Positions 19,082 through 28,572 of a stretch of DNA of 55,807 bases are shown piece after piece. Within the stretch, counting starts at the first letter, position 1. Every line of letters starts with the position of its first letter. Made by a program: the position numbers and the translations under genes. The notes under the pieces were generated by a model. That model searched no databases, was not told where the DNA came from, and saw nothing but the letters and a program-made list of their open reading frames with translations. Origin of the DNA: Chromatiales bacterium (GTDB lineage: Bacteria; Pseudomonadota; Gammaproteobacteria; Xanthomonadales; SZUA-36); the NCBI GenBank assembly GCA_024640045.1, contig JAHEFS010000007.1:1-55807 (forward strand), written 5' to 3'.

Positions 19082-19968
19082 GATGTTTTGGGCCCCAGGA
19101 CGGGAAAGCCGAGCGCCTCACGGCTGGCGTAATAAGCTTCAGCAACCTGCCGCGCCACGTCGCGCACGCGCAGGATATACCTTTGGCGCTCGGTCACAGA
19201 AATGGCGCGGCGCGCGTCTAGCAGGTTGAAGGTGTGGGATGCCTTGAGCACCTGCTCATAGGCAGGCAAGGGCAGGCCGGCCTCGACCAGGCGGGCGGCC
19301 ATGGATTCACAGGTGTCGAACCAGGAAAACAGGGCGTCCACATCGGCGTGCTCGAAGTTGTATTTTGACTGTTCCACTTCGTTCTGATGGTAGACATCGC
19401 CGTAAGTAACGACGTGACCGCCCTGGTCGGACCAGACCAGGTCGTAAACGCTGTCAACGCCCTGAAGATACATCGCCAACCGTTCACTGCCGTAGGTGAT
19501 CTCTCCCATGACCGGCTTGCACTCCAGCCCACCAACCTGCTGGAAATAAGTGAATTGCGTCACTTCCATGCCATTCAACCAGACTTCCCAGCCCAGCCCC
19601 CACGCACCGAGCGTTGGGGATTCCCAGTTGTCCTCGACGAACCGGATGTCATGTACTTCCGGGTCGAGGCCCAGTTCACGCAAAGAACCGAGGTAAAGTT
19701 CCTGGATATTCTCAGGAGAAGGCTTCAGTACCACCTGGACCTGGTAGTAATGCTGCAGGCGGTTGGGGTTTTCGCCGTAACGCCCGTCGGTCGGCCGCCT
19801 TGAGGGCTGAACATAGGCCGCGTTCCAGGGTTCTGGACCAATGGCCCGGAGAAAGGTCGCCGGATGAAACGTTCCGGCGCCAACCTCCATGTCGAGGGGC
19901 TGAATCAGCACGCAACCCTGCTCCGCCCAGTAAGCGAGCAGGCGGTTGATGAAGTCCTGAAAAGTCAT
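19078..19968 (-). CDS. glyQ: Glycine-tRNA ligase subunit alpha
   Basis: GlyQ is the catalytic class II subunit that activates glycine and charges tRNA-Gly. I chose the ATG at 19968 ([20 protein letters not shown]), the family's standard start, giving 296 residues. Motifs include [47 protein letters not shown], here described in full only by its beginning ([19 protein letters not shown]), and [12 protein letters not shown]. It is first in the glyQ-glyS operon and overlaps glyS by 4 bp. Confidence 0.97.
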   Translation of the reverse strand: MTFQDFINRLLAYWAEQGCVLIQPLDMEVGAGTFHPATFLRAIGPEPWNAAYVQPSRRPTDGRYGENPNRLQHYYQVQVVLKPSPENIQELYLGSLRELGLDPEVHDIRFVEDNWESPTLGAWGLGWEVWLNGMEVTQFTYFQQVGGLECKPVMGEITYGSERLAMYLQGVDSVYDLVWSDQGGHVVTYGDVYHQNEVEQSKYNFEHADVDALFSWFDTCESMAARLVEAGLPLPAYEQVLKASHTFNLLDARRAISVTERQRYILRVRDVARQVAEAYYASREALGFPVLGPKTS

Positions 19969-20094
19969 GGGGTTTCCGCAAGAAAAATCATGCGTCAGTA
20001 TAGCCAAGCCACGCTGAGTACAGAAGGACTGGAAAGGAAATGCCGACCTTCCACCGGAAAGCCGGAGATTGGATATTCGGGTCTCGCGGCCCGG

Positions 20095-20553
20095 TCAGCC
20101 CGGGCCTTCGGTTGGCGCAATAATGAAGACGACACCATCGATGTCGGTAACACGGACATGGGTACCTGCCGGCAAGTCGGGCCCCTTCACCCGCCAGGTA
20201 GAGTCATCCACCACGACTTTGCCCACACCATTTTCTATCGGTCTGTCCAGTGTGAACACGCGCCCAATGTACTGGCGGCCCCTTCGGTTCAGGTTGGGCT
20301 GATCGGATTCGGTGGGGCGGGTTTCCCGGTATTTGCGCCACGCCAAGACAGCGAAAACGGAGGCCACCGAAAATATGACCAGTTGCATCTCCATCGGCAT
20401 CGAAGGCAGCACCAACAACAGGAAGCCGGTCGCACCGGCGGCGATACCGAGCCACAGGAAAAAAAATGACGGCGCCAACAGTTCCATGATCAACAGCAGA
20501 CCGGCCAGGATCCACCAATGCCAGAAAACAACCTGTTCCAGCCATTCCATCAT
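20095..20553 (-). CDS. NfeD family membrane protein
   Basis: The 152-residue protein has two to three hydrophobic segments ([52 protein letters not shown]) followed by a C-terminal OB-fold soluble domain ([29 protein letters not shown]), the layout of short NfeD (YbbK partner) proteins. NfeD proteins work with stomatin-like SPFH proteins in membrane microdomains. Here the ATG overlaps the stop of the stomatin gene by 4 bp, the usual pair. The exact function in this organism is unknown. Confidence 0.9.
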   Translation of the reverse strand: MMEWLEQVVFWHWWILAGLLLIMELLAPSFFFLWLGIAAGATGFLLLVLPSMPMEMQLVIFSVASVFAVLAWRKYRETRPTESDQPNLNRRGRQYIGRVFTLDRPIENGVGKVVVDDSTWRVKGPDLPAGTHVRVTDIDGVVFIIAPTEGPG

Positions 20554-21485
20554 GCGCCTCCTGACTTGTCCTTGCCCAGAGCGGCCTTGGCGACCTCGGC
20601 AATGCCGGCAAGGCTGCCGAGCACGCTGGTGGCTTCCATCGGCAGCAGCAAGGTTTTCTGGTTCGGGCCGTTGGCAAATGCGGCCAAGGCCTCGACGTAT
20701 TTCTGTGCTACAAAGTAGTTGACCGCCTGAATATCACCCGTCGCGATCGCTTCCGACACCATCGTGGTGGCCTTGCCCTCGGCTTCGGCCAGGCGTTCGC
20801 GGGCTTCGGCATCACGGAACGCGGCCTCTTTGCGCCCTTCAGCTTCGAGAATGGCCGCCAGCTTTTGTCCTTCGGCGCGCAGAATTTCAGATTGCCGTGC
20901 ACCCTCGGCTTCCAGGATGGTGGCACGCTTCAACCGTTCGGCCTTCATTTGCCGGGCCATGGCGTCGACCAGGTCCATCGGTGGGCTGATGTCCTTGATC
21001 TCGATTCGGGTGACCTTCACACCCCAGGGCGTGGTGGCCTCGTCGACCACCGATAGCAGCCGCGCATTGATGTCATCGCGCTTCGACAGCGCATCATCGA
21101 GGTCCATGGAACCCAGCACGGTTCGAATGTTGGTGACGGTCAGGTTGAGAATTGCATGCTCCAGACGAAAGACCTCGTAGGCGGCCTTGGCCGCGTCGAG
21201 CACCTGGAAGAAAACAACGCCGTCCACGGTGAGCACGGCGTTGTCCTTGGAGATGACCTCCTGGGAGGGAACGTCTAACACGCGCTCCATCATGTTGACC
21301 TTGTGCCCGATCTGGTTGACGAAGGGCAATATCAGGTGAAAGCCGGGCGTGAACGAAGCTCGGTACCGCCCGAAGCGCTCGATGGTGAACTCATAACCCT
21401 GGCGTACGATGATGACCGCCTTGCGGACAACCACCACGGCCAGGACGACGACTATGACTGCCCATATCAGTGCGCTTTCGATCAT
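20550..21485 (-). CDS. SPFH-domain (stomatin/QmcA-like) protein
   Basis: The protein has one N-terminal membrane anchor ([16 protein letters not shown]) and a long SPFH/band 7 domain ([47 protein letters not shown]), ending in an alanine/glutamate-rich coiled coil ([25 protein letters not shown]). This is the form of QmcA-like stomatins, which make oligomeric cages or scaffolds at the inner membrane and may control membrane proteases. I chose the ATG at 21485 (MIESALIW), giving 311 residues; an upstream start would place 25 polar residues before the anchor. It is coupled to the NfeD gene. Confidence 0.92.
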   Translation of the reverse strand: MIESALIWAVIVVVLAVVVVRKAVIIVRQGYEFTIERFGRYRASFTPGFHLILPFVNQIGHKVNMMERVLDVPSQEVISKDNAVLTVDGVVFFQVLDAAKAAYEVFRLEHAILNLTVTNIRTVLGSMDLDDALSKRDDINARLLSVVDEATTPWGVKVTRIEIKDISPPMDLVDAMARQMKAERLKRATILEAEGARQSEILRAEGQKLAAILEAEGRKEAAFRDAEARERLAEAEGKATTMVSEAIATGDIQAVNYFVAQKYVEALAAFANGPNQKTLLLPMEATSVLGSLAGIAEVAKAALGKDKSGGA

Positions 21486-21645
21486 CGACCTGTTTCCTGT
21501 GCTGAGGGTAGACCGGGATCCTGTGCGATACTGTTGGCAGGCGCCAGCGGCATGACGCACAGGCGTTTATCCACCACTGACAGTACCAGAAACGCGGCGC
21601 TTTGCGATGACCCAGAAGTCATGACACAACAGCAGTGCATCAACC

Positions 21646-22374
21646 ATGAGTGACAAGGACACGTTGTTCACGGCCGGCCCGGATACCGCGGGCAGCTTTG
21701 TTTTCGATGACCGCGTCGTGCAGGTGTTTCCAGACATGATTGACCGATCGGTGCCGGGTTACGGCCTCGTGGTCTCGATGACCGGAATGCTTGCCAGGCG
21801 CTATGCACAGGCCAACACCACACTTTACGACCTTGGTTGTTCACTCGGTGCGAGTACCCAGGCCATGCGCGCCGCGGTCAGGGTCCCCGGTGCGCGTATC
21901 GTGGCCGTCGATTCATCCCGGGCCATGGTGCAGCGCTGTCAGAGCCTTATTGCCGATGACCCAGGGACGGTGCCCGTCGAGGTGTTACTGGCGGATATCC
22001 GGGACGTAGCGCTCGAGAATGCGAGCGTGGTGGTGATGAACTACACGCTGCAATTTATTGAGCCTGGCGATCGCTCATTACTGATCAACCGGATTGCGGC
22101 TGGGTTGCAACCCGGTGGTGTTTTGATCCTGTCGGAAAAGATCGCTTTTCCGGATGCTGGGCGACAGGCGCTGCAGACCGAATGGCACCATGATTACAAG
22201 CGGGCCAAGGGGTACTCGGAACTGGAGATTGCGGGCAAGCGAACCGCACTGGAGAACGTGCTGCAGGCTGAAACTGAAGCCGAACATCACGAGCGCCTGC
22301 TGGCGGCCGGTTTTGGCCGCGTTGAGCGCTGGTTCCAGTGTTTCCGTTTCTGCAGTTACCTGGCAATCAAGTGA
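21646..22374 (+). CDS. cmoA: Carboxy-S-adenosyl-L-methionine synthase CmoA
   Basis: CmoA converts S-adenosylmethionine and prephenate into carboxy-SAM, the donor for the cmo5U34 wobble modification of tRNAs. The 242-residue protein has FVFDDRVVQVFPDMIDRSVPGY, the methyltransferase-fold glycine motif LYDLGCSLGAST, and the later MNYTLQFIEP and SEKIAFPD segments, all family-typical. Its stop codon overlaps the GTG of cmoB (GTGA), so the pair is translationally coupled. It is divergent from the stomatin gene, about 160 bp away. Confidence 0.96.
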   Translation: MSDKDTLFTAGPDTAGSFVFDDRVVQVFPDMIDRSVPGYGLVVSMTGMLARRYAQANTTLYDLGCSLGASTQAMRAAVRVPGARIVAVDSSRAMVQRCQSLIADDPGTVPVEVLLADIRDVALENASVVVMNYTLQFIEPGDRSLLINRIAAGLQPGGVLILSEKIAFPDAGRQALQTEWHHDYKRAKGYSELEIAGKRTALENVLQAETEAEHHERLLAAGFGRVERWFQCFRFCSYLAIK

Positions 22375-23339
22375 GTGACCAAGACCACTATGGTGCCCTG
22401 GCTGAGTGGGCCCAGGGCCAACCCGGGTTTGCGTGGCTGGAACGACAACTGCAGGAAAGCAACCGCCTGTTGAATTCCGATGTTCACGGAGACCTGCCTG
22501 CATGGCGCGCAGCGTTAGCGGAGCTGCCAGAAGCCGAGCAGCGGTGCGACGGCGGTCGCTCCGCCCCCCGGCTTGGATTTCCGGTGGCGGACCGCGCGGC
22601 GTTGGCGGCTACGCTAATGAAATTGCACCCGTGGCGGAAAGGGCCGCTGCAGATCGGAGGCGTTTTCATTGACACCGAGTGGCACTCCGACTGGAAGTGG
22701 GAGCGCCTGGCTCCGCACCTTGAGCTGTCCGGCCATCGGGTGCTGGATGTCGGCTGCGGAAACGGGTATTTCGGTTGGCGGATGCTGGCGGCTGGCGCCG
22801 AGTGCGTCATCGGTATCGACCCGACCCTGGTGTTCGTCATGCAGTGGCTGGCCTCTCAGCACTTCGCCGGTGCGCAAACCAATTACGTTCTCCCGGTCGG
22901 TGTCGAGCATCTGCCGGCCACCACGGCCTGCTTCGACAGCGTATTTTCCATGGGCGTTCTATATCACAGGAAACACCCTCTGGAGCACCTGCAGCATCTG
23001 GCCCGCCTGGCTCGCCCCGGGGGGCAGATTATTCTGGAGACGCTGGTGTTGGCCGGAGAAGCCGTGGAAGAACTCGTTCCGCCTGGCCGTTACGCAAGGA
23101 TGCGCAACGTCTGGTCGATACCCACAGTGCCGCGTCTGCGCGAATGGCTCGACCAAGCCGGGTTGCCGGACCATCAACTGCTGGATGTCACGCCAACCGC
23201 CCCGGAGGAACAACGCAGCACCCCATGGATGCGGTTCGAGTCGCTGGACCGCAGCCTTGATCCGGAGAATCCCGACCAGACGATCGAGGGGCACCCCGCG
23301 CCCCTGCGGGCGGCCTTGCGGGTCTTTTGCCCCGAATGA
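22371..23339 (+). CDS. cmoB: tRNA U34 carboxymethyltransferase CmoB
   Basis: CmoB uses carboxy-SAM from CmoA to turn 5-hydroxyuridine at position 34 of tRNA into 5-oxyacetyluridine. The 322-residue protein has LMKLHPWRKGPLQIGGVFIDTEWHSDWKW (recognisable from HPWRKGPL and WHSDWKW), the SAM-fold motif VLDVGCGNGYFGWRML and the late SMGVLYHRKHPLEHL. I chose GTG 22371 because it overlaps the cmoA stop by the usual four bases; an earlier ATG at 22338 would run inside cmoA. The C-terminus ends ALRVFCPE. Confidence 0.95.
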   Translation: MSDQDHYGALAEWAQGQPGFAWLERQLQESNRLLNSDVHGDLPAWRAALAELPEAEQRCDGGRSAPRLGFPVADRAALAATLMKLHPWRKGPLQIGGVFIDTEWHSDWKWERLAPHLELSGHRVLDVGCGNGYFGWRMLAAGAECVIGIDPTLVFVMQWLASQHFAGAQTNYVLPVGVEHLPATTACFDSVFSMGVLYHRKHPLEHLQHLARLARPGGQIILETLVLAGEAVEELVPPGRYARMRNVWSIPTVPRLREWLDQAGLPDHQLLDVTPTAPEEQRSTPWMRFESLDRSLDPENPDQTIEGHPAPLRAALRVFCPE

Positions 23340-23497
23340 CGCGCCCAACCAAGGTTCGGATCAACGTAAATAACCGTAAAAGAACGCGTTGCGATTTCAA
23401 AAGAGTTGCCCCGCGATTAAACTAAGCGGCTGATTTTCGGTCAATGAGACCGAGTTACCGTGTCATTCATCAAAATCCAGGACCGCCGATCGAGCGC

Positions 23498-24184
23498 ATG
23501 ATCACATTGCAGAAAATTCGCCGCACCTACCAGATTGGCGGTCAGACCATTCACGCGTTGAACGAAGTCGACCTCAAAATCGGCCGGGGTGAGTTCGTCG
23601 CCATCATGGGGCGCTCCGGATCAGGCAAGTCGACCCTGCTCAATATGCTTGGTTGCATGGACCGGCCTGATGGCGGGCGCTATTTGCTGGACGACCACGA
23701 AGTCAGCGGCATGGAAGACGATGAACTGTCCGCGGTGCGAAACCGCTACATGGGGTTCATTTTCCAGAGCTTTCACCTGCTCCCGCGCCTGACGGTGCTG
23801 GAAAACGTCCTGTTGCCGCGCCGTTATCATGAAGATGGGCTTACCGAGGCGGATGTCGCGCGTGCGCGCGAGTTGTTGGCCCGGGTCGACCTTACCAACC
23901 GCTTGGATCATCGACCAAACGAACTCTCCGGCGGCCAGCGTCAGCGTGTGGCGATCGCTCGTGCACTGATCAACCAGCCACGCGTCGTGCTGGCGGACGA
24001 GCCGACGGGTAACCTCGATTCCAGTACATCGGATGCGATCATGGATCTGCTTCAGGAACTCAACAACGACGGCCAGACCATCGTTATGGTGACCCACGAG
24101 CCCGATATCGCCGAGTTCGCCCAGCGGCAGATCGTCATGATGGATGGCAAAATCATCCAGGAGGAGTCCCGTGCGACCCATTAA
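23498..24184 (+). CDS. ABC transporter ATP-binding protein, MacB/LolD type
   Basis: The 228-residue protein is a complete ABC ATPase: Walker A GRSGSGKST (38-46), Q-loop Q90 (GFIFQSFHLLPRLTVLENV), signature LSGGQ (143-147), Walker B VVLADEPTGNLDS (163-175) and the switch histidine in MVTHEPD. The FQSF.LLP.LT..ENV and DEPTGNLDS forms belong to the MacB/LolD/FtsE group that works with FtsX-like permeases. I chose the ATG at 23498 as it opens the fold directly. It is the first gene of a five-gene operon in which every later gene overlaps the one before. The permease here is a separate protein instead of being fused as in MacB. Confidence 0.93.
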   Translation: MITLQKIRRTYQIGGQTIHALNEVDLKIGRGEFVAIMGRSGSGKSTLLNMLGCMDRPDGGRYLLDDHEVSGMEDDELSAVRNRYMGFIFQSFHLLPRLTVLENVLLPRRYHEDGLTEADVARARELLARVDLTNRLDHRPNELSGGQRQRVAIARALINQPRVVLADEPTGNLDSSTSDAIMDLLQELNNDGQTIVMVTHEPDIAEFAQRQIVMMDGKIIQEESRATH

Positions 24185-25124
24185 GGCAAGCCTGTTCCTG
24201 GTGACTTCTTTCGTTGTCTCGGCGGAAGCCTCCGGGCCGCCCCTGCTGCTCACGGGTGAGGTTTACTCACGCCAGGCCCAGGAAATCATCGTCCCACTGA
24301 CCCCCAACTGGCAGGCTCGGATCAGCACCATGGTGCCCGAGGGTGTTTTCGTGGAAACCGGCGATGTAGTGGTCGAATTCGATGGTACCGAGGCGGCCCG
24401 GGCGATGGAACAACAACGGGAGACCACGCGTACTGAACTCGCCCGTACTGAGCGCGACCTGGCACGGCTTGAAAAGGAACTGACACAGGCGGCGTACCAA
24501 TTCAAACAGGCTGAGGTCCAGCTGGAATTGGCCAGCATGAGGGCGGAGATCCCCGATTCGCTGATTGGTGCGATCGAGCACTCCGAAAACCAGCTGGCTC
24601 GTGAGCAAGCGGTCAAGGCCGTGGATGACGCGCGGAAACAGCTGGCAGACAAACGCCAAAGCATGCAGGACCGCCTGGAGCAGGCTGGGCTGGACGCGCG
24701 AAAAAACGAGCTGCAAGCGCAGTGGTGGAGCGAGATGCTGAAAAGCTTTTCAGTCCGGGCTCAACAATCAGGCTACATCATCTATGGCAGCCATCCGTGG
24801 ACCCGCTCCAAGTACCAGGAAGGCGATACCGTGCGAACGAGTTTCAAGATCGCGCAGGTGGCGAATACGAGCGATCTGGCGATCAAGGTCTGGATTAACA
24901 GCGTTGACCGTCCGCGGCTGGAAGCGGGGACGTCCGTCAGGGTTGTGCTTGATGCCATTCCTGAAATGGAACTCACCGGGGTGCTCGAAACGGTGTTCGA
25001 CAGCGGTTCGAAACGCCAGGAGTGGGGTGAAGCAGTGTATTTCGAAGGCATAGTCGTGTTCAGGGGTGGTCAACCGTCAAGTCTATTGCCGGGCATGAGC
25101 GTACTCGTGGAGGTGCAGTCGTGA
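24171..25124 (+). CDS. Periplasmic adaptor (membrane fusion protein) 1
   Basis: This 317-residue protein starts at GTG 24171, fixed by an AGGAGGAG 4 bases upstream, which lies inside the end of the ATPase gene. It has a signal peptide (ASLFLVTSFVVSAEA) and no lipobox. The adaptor layout is visible: a lipoyl-type half (VVPLTPNW..., GVFVETGDVVVEFDG), a long coiled-coil hairpin (about residues 85-190, with RTELARTERDLARLEKEL), the second half (GYIIYGSHPW, YQEGDTVRTSFKIAQV) and a beta-barrel (LAIKVWINSVDRPRLEAGTSVRV). Such proteins bridge inner-membrane exporters to an outer-membrane channel. The coiled coil shares the IP..L......ENQL pattern with adaptor 2, so the two are probably paralogues. 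Confidence 0.83.
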   Translation: MRPIKASLFLVTSFVVSAEASGPPLLLTGEVYSRQAQEIIVPLTPNWQARISTMVPEGVFVETGDVVVEFDGTEAARAMEQQRETTRTELARTERDLARLEKELTQAAYQFKQAEVQLELASMRAEIPDSLIGAIEHSENQLAREQAVKAVDDARKQLADKRQSMQDRLEQAGLDARKNELQAQWWSEMLKSFSVRAQQSGYIIYGSHPWTRSKYQEGDTVRTSFKIAQVANTSDLAIKVWINSVDRPRLEAGTSVRVVLDAIPEMELTGVLETVFDSGSKRQEWGEAVYFEGIVVFRGGQPSSLLPGMSVLVEVQS

Positions 25125-26128
25125 GGTTGTTGACAGGCTCTTTGCTGTGTTTGCTACTGGTCGCGTGCGGTGCCGACGAGCCGGCCCAACAAGCGGCCAA
25201 GGAAAGTCCCGGCCAGGAATTTGTCAGCGTAACGGGCGAGTTGCGTTCGGCAAACTCGAGATTCTTCGGGCCGCCGGCTGTTCCTGATATGTGGAATTAC
25301 ACCATTTCGTTCATGGCTCCCGATGGCGCGTCAGTAAATCCGGGGGCACCGATACTGCGTTTCGATGCACAGGAGTTGTTGACCAAGGCGCGGGACAAGA
25401 GTAACGCGCTGAACGAGAAGGAAAAAGAGCTGGAAAAGCAGGTTATTCTCGGCAAGGAACAGATTGCTGAACTCAAGCTACGGGTGGAAGAGGCGCGCGC
25501 GGCCCTGGACAAGACTGCCCTGAAAGCCGACATACCAGCGGAGCTGCTCGCCAACCGGGATTACCGTGAGAACCAGTTGCTGCTGGAGCACGCTCGAGTG
25601 ACGCTGGCATTGCGCGAGGAAGAGTTGCGCAAGGAAGAACGAATCCAACAAACCGAGGTTGAAATCCTGGAGCGGGAAATTGCAGTGCTGCAAGCCGAGG
25701 CCAACCAGTTGCAGGGCTCGATTTCGTCGATGACGATCAAGGCGCCAGGTGAAGGTGTGGTGATACACGCCACGGATCGCCGCAACAACAAGCACACCGT
25801 CGGGGACAATGTGTGGATGGGCAGGAGGGTGATCGAGTTTCCGGACCTGAGACAACTGGAGGTTCACCTGGAAATTCCCGAGCGTGAGTCGGCCCGCATC
25901 AGCGTGGGTCAGCGAGTGCGCTTCAACCTGGATGCAGCTCCGGATCGAAGTTTCGAGGGCGAAATAACCGAGCTGGCTTCGGTCGTTCACACCCGATCTG
26001 TGAATCAGCCGGCCAAGATTTTCGACGCGACGGTAACCTTGCGCAATCCGGATCCCGAGCTGATGCGGCCAGGGATGAGCGTGAACGCCCAGATTGTCCT
26101 CGGCCAGGCCGGGGCAAGCGGGCCATGA
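25121..26128 (+). CDS. Lipoprotein periplasmic adaptor (membrane fusion protein) 2
   Basis: The 335-residue protein starts at GTG 25121, overlapping the previous stop by 4 bp. Its N-terminus is a lipoprotein signal with lipobox LLVAC, the lipidated cysteine being C16. It has a lipoyl-type half (APDGASVNPGAPILRFD), a long heptad-rich coiled coil (about residues 85-195, ALNEKEKELEKQVILGKEQ), the partner half (IKAPGEGVVIHATDRRN) and a beta-barrel (LEVHLEIPERESARISVGQRVRF). Like adaptor 1 it stops early and lacks the long membrane-proximal domain present in adaptor 3. It belongs to the HlyD/MacA family by layout. Confidence 0.85.
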   Translation: MRLLTGSLLCLLLVACGADEPAQQAAKESPGQEFVSVTGELRSANSRFFGPPAVPDMWNYTISFMAPDGASVNPGAPILRFDAQELLTKARDKSNALNEKEKELEKQVILGKEQIAELKLRVEEARAALDKTALKADIPAELLANRDYRENQLLLEHARVTLALREEELRKEERIQQTEVEILEREIAVLQAEANQLQGSISSMTIKAPGEGVVIHATDRRNNKHTVGDNVWMGRRVIEFPDLRQLEVHLEIPERESARISVGQRVRFNLDAAPDRSFEGEITELASVVHTRSVNQPAKIFDATVTLRNPDPELMRPGMSVNAQIVLGQAGASGP

Positions 26129-27321
26129 AGCGCCCTTTCCTGGCTTGCGGTCTGGCGCTGGCCCTGGTGGCGTGCGGCGCGAGCCCCCTGGACTCGGTCG
26201 AAACCATGGAGGTGACCGGCGGGGAGTTCACCATCTCGCTGATCAGCCGTGGAGAACTGCGCGCAGCCGAGTCGACGCCCATTCAGCCGCCGCAGGGCAG
26301 CCGTAACCCCAGGACCATCGAATGGTTGGCCCCTAACTACAGCTGGGTTCGGAAGGGCGAGGTCGTCGCGCGATTCGATATATCGGATGCCGAGCGTGGG
26401 GCGCAAAGTGCGGGGCTGGAAATCGACAAGGTTGATCTTCAGGTCATGGCCAAGGAGCGCGAACTCGACCGCCTGATGTCGGAACTGGGCAACCAGCTGG
26501 ACCTGGTGGAAATCGAAAAATTGATGGCCGATACCTTCACCATTGACAACGAATTGGCCTATTCACGTTTCGAGATTATCGACGCCACGCGCGACAAGGC
26601 CCTGCTGGAATACAAGTCTGGGCATTTCGAGGGCAAGAAAGACAACTACAACGAGCTACAGAGCGCGGAAGTCGCGGTGCTGAGTGCCCAGCGAGCCACC
26701 CAGGAGTCCCAGTTCGAGGAACACAAATCCATGCTCGACCAGTACCGGGTCACCGCGCCGCACGACGGTTATTTCGTTTACGAGAAAACCTGGTTTGGTC
26801 AGCAAATTGACGTGGGGTCAACCGTGTTTCCGTCCAACAAGATTGCGAGCATCCCGAATCTCGACAAGATGGAGGCCTTGCTTTACGTCCTGGAAACCGA
26901 AGCAGTGGGCCTGGCCGTCGGCCAGGCAGGCACGGTGACGGTAGACGCTTTTCCGACCCGGCCGCTGACCGGCACGATCAGCAGTATCAGCGCAACGGCC
27001 GCGCCTATCGAGCGGGAAAGCCCGGTGAAGTATTTCACCGTGATCGTTTCGTTGGAGCAGGCCGATCCGGAGTGGATTACGCCGGAAGCTGCGGTAACCG
27101 CGGAAATCCATATCACGCGTATCGAGGACACCATGGCCATTCCTAACCAGGCCGTGTTCCAGGGCGAGCAAGGCGACTGGGTGCTGGTGCGTGATGGGCG
27201 CAAACTGGTTCGACGCGAAGTCAGCCTGGGTGTGCGCGGTGCGAACCGTTCCCAGGTTCTGGCGGGGCTGCGGGAAGGCGAAGAGATTGCCCTGTTCGCG
27301 CCGGAGCAGGCCGGGTCATGA
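26125..27321 (+). CDS. Lipoprotein periplasmic adaptor (membrane fusion protein) 3, MacA-like
   Basis: The 398-residue protein overlaps adaptor 2 by 4 bp and has a lipobox ALVAC with C17. The coiled coil is shorter and less regular than in adaptors 1 and 2. The partner lipoyl half (YRVTAPHDGYFVYEKTWFGQQIDVGSTVFP), beta-barrel (EALLYVLETEAVGLAVGQAGTVTVDAFP) and a full membrane-proximal domain (EDTMAIPNQAVFQGEQGDWVLVRDGRKLVRREVSLG, seen as IPNQAVF and VRREVSLG) are present, so this is the most complete MacA-like adaptor of the three. I infer that it makes the main contact with the permease encoded next; whether the three act together or are alternatives cannot be read from the sequence. Confidence 0.86.
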   Translation: MKRPFLACGLALALVACGASPLDSVETMEVTGGEFTISLISRGELRAAESTPIQPPQGSRNPRTIEWLAPNYSWVRKGEVVARFDISDAERGAQSAGLEIDKVDLQVMAKERELDRLMSELGNQLDLVEIEKLMADTFTIDNELAYSRFEIIDATRDKALLEYKSGHFEGKKDNYNELQSAEVAVLSAQRATQESQFEEHKSMLDQYRVTAPHDGYFVYEKTWFGQQIDVGSTVFPSNKIASIPNLDKMEALLYVLETEAVGLAVGQAGTVTVDAFPTRPLTGTISSISATAAPIERESPVKYFTVIVSLEQADPEWITPEAAVTAEIHITRIEDTMAIPNQAVFQGEQGDWVLVRDGRKLVRREVSLGVRGANRSQVLAGLREGEEIALFAPEQAGS

Positions 27322-28568
27322 AGAAGCCGGGTGGTTTCAGCCGCGATGCGGTCAAGCAGGCCCTGGCGCAATTGCGGCAGCACAAGCTGCGCACGGCATT
27401 GACTCTGCTCGGCATGGTGTTCGGTGTGGGCGCAGTCATCGCCATGCTCAGTATCGGTGAAGGTGCCAAGCAGGAGGCCCTGCGGTTGATCGAGTCGATG
27501 GGTCTGCGAAACCTGCTGGTCCAGAATCGCGATTTCGACCAGGAGACGCTCAAGGAAATCCGTGAACACAGCGTGGGTTTGTCCCGTAGCGACGTCCGTG
27601 CTGTTCGGGAAAGCCTGCCCAGCGTGGAGGCGGTCAGCGAGGAAAAGAAGATCAAGACCTGGAGCCTGTTCAGCCTGCAGGCAACCAGCGATGCCCAGGT
27701 ATTGGCGGTCACGCCATCGTATTTCGACCTGGCGAGCCTGCACCTGGCAGCGGGCCGCGCCCTCGATGAGGAAGATAACAACCGTTTTTCCCAGGTCGCC
27801 GTGTTGGGCGCGCAGACGGCGCGTGACCTGTTTCCGGGACAGGATCCGTTGGGGGGCAAGATCAAGGTGAACCACTTGTGGCTGGAGGTGGTCGGTGTCC
27901 TGGCCGACCGCGACCTGAGCCGGAATGAGTTTCAGGGGGTCAGGCTCGGTGGTGATCGTAACCGGGTGTTCATCCCCCTGGAAACGGCTTACAAACGATT
28001 GCGCTTCGAAACGCTGGAAAGCGAGCTCGACGCTATCCGTTTACGCCTTTCCGGGCAGGCAGACCCGCAGCGTTCGGCGCAAACGGTCAACCATTTGCTG
28101 TCCCGGCGCCATGGCGAAGAGAACGACTTCGAACTGATCGTGCCGGCAGCCCTGCTCAAGCAGCAGCAGCAAACCCAGAAAATCTTCACCATTGTCATGT
28201 CCGCAATCGCGGGCATTTCCTTGCTGGTCGGGGGCATTGGCATCATGAATATCATGCTGGCAACCGTGCTGGAAAGAACTCGCGAAATTGGTTTGCTACG
28301 GGCCATCGGGGCGCGCAAGAGCGATATTCAGCACCAGTTTCTCATGGAGTCAGCAACGGTGGCCGGCATCGGCGCTTTTATCGGTATCTTTTTCGGTATT
28401 TTGTTGGCCTTCGTGATTCAGCAATTCGCCGGCTGGCCGTCAGCCTTTTCACTGTTTGCTGTCATCCTGTCGGTCAGCATCTGCCTTCTGACCGGTATTG
28501 TGTTTGGCTGGTATCCGGCGCGCCAGGCTGCCGACCTGGACCCCATCAAGGCGCTGCACGCCGAGTAG
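27318..28568 (+). CDS. MacB/FtsX-type ABC transporter permease
   Basis: The 416-residue inner-membrane protein has the MacB permease layout: one N-terminal membrane helix (KLRTALTLLGMVFGVGAVIAML followed by SIGEGA), a large periplasmic MacB_PCD domain (about residues 50-280), and three C-terminal helices (IVMSAIAGISLLVGGIGIMNIML, the GAFIGIFFGILLAFVIQQF segment, and SLFAVILSVSICLLTGIVFGWYPARQAADLDPI). The coupling motif MLATVLERTREIGLLRAIGARKSDI is intact. It overlaps adaptor 3 by 4 bp. As a MacB-like mechanotransmission permease it would drive export from the periplasm. It ends only 4 bp from the convergent MAPEG gene. Confidence 0.92.
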   Translation: MKKPGGFSRDAVKQALAQLRQHKLRTALTLLGMVFGVGAVIAMLSIGEGAKQEALRLIESMGLRNLLVQNRDFDQETLKEIREHSVGLSRSDVRAVRESLPSVEAVSEEKKIKTWSLFSLQATSDAQVLAVTPSYFDLASLHLAAGRALDEEDNNRFSQVAVLGAQTARDLFPGQDPLGGKIKVNHLWLEVVGVLADRDLSRNEFQGVRLGGDRNRVFIPLETAYKRLRFETLESELDAIRLRLSGQADPQRSAQTVNHLLSRRHGEENDFELIVPAALLKQQQQTQKIFTIVMSAIAGISLLVGGIGIMNIMLATVLERTREIGLLRAIGARKSDIQHQFLMESATVAGIGAFIGIFFGILLAFVIQQFAGWPSAFSLFAVILSVSICLLTGIVFGWYPARQAADLDPIKALHAE

Positions 28569-28572
28569 GCGA

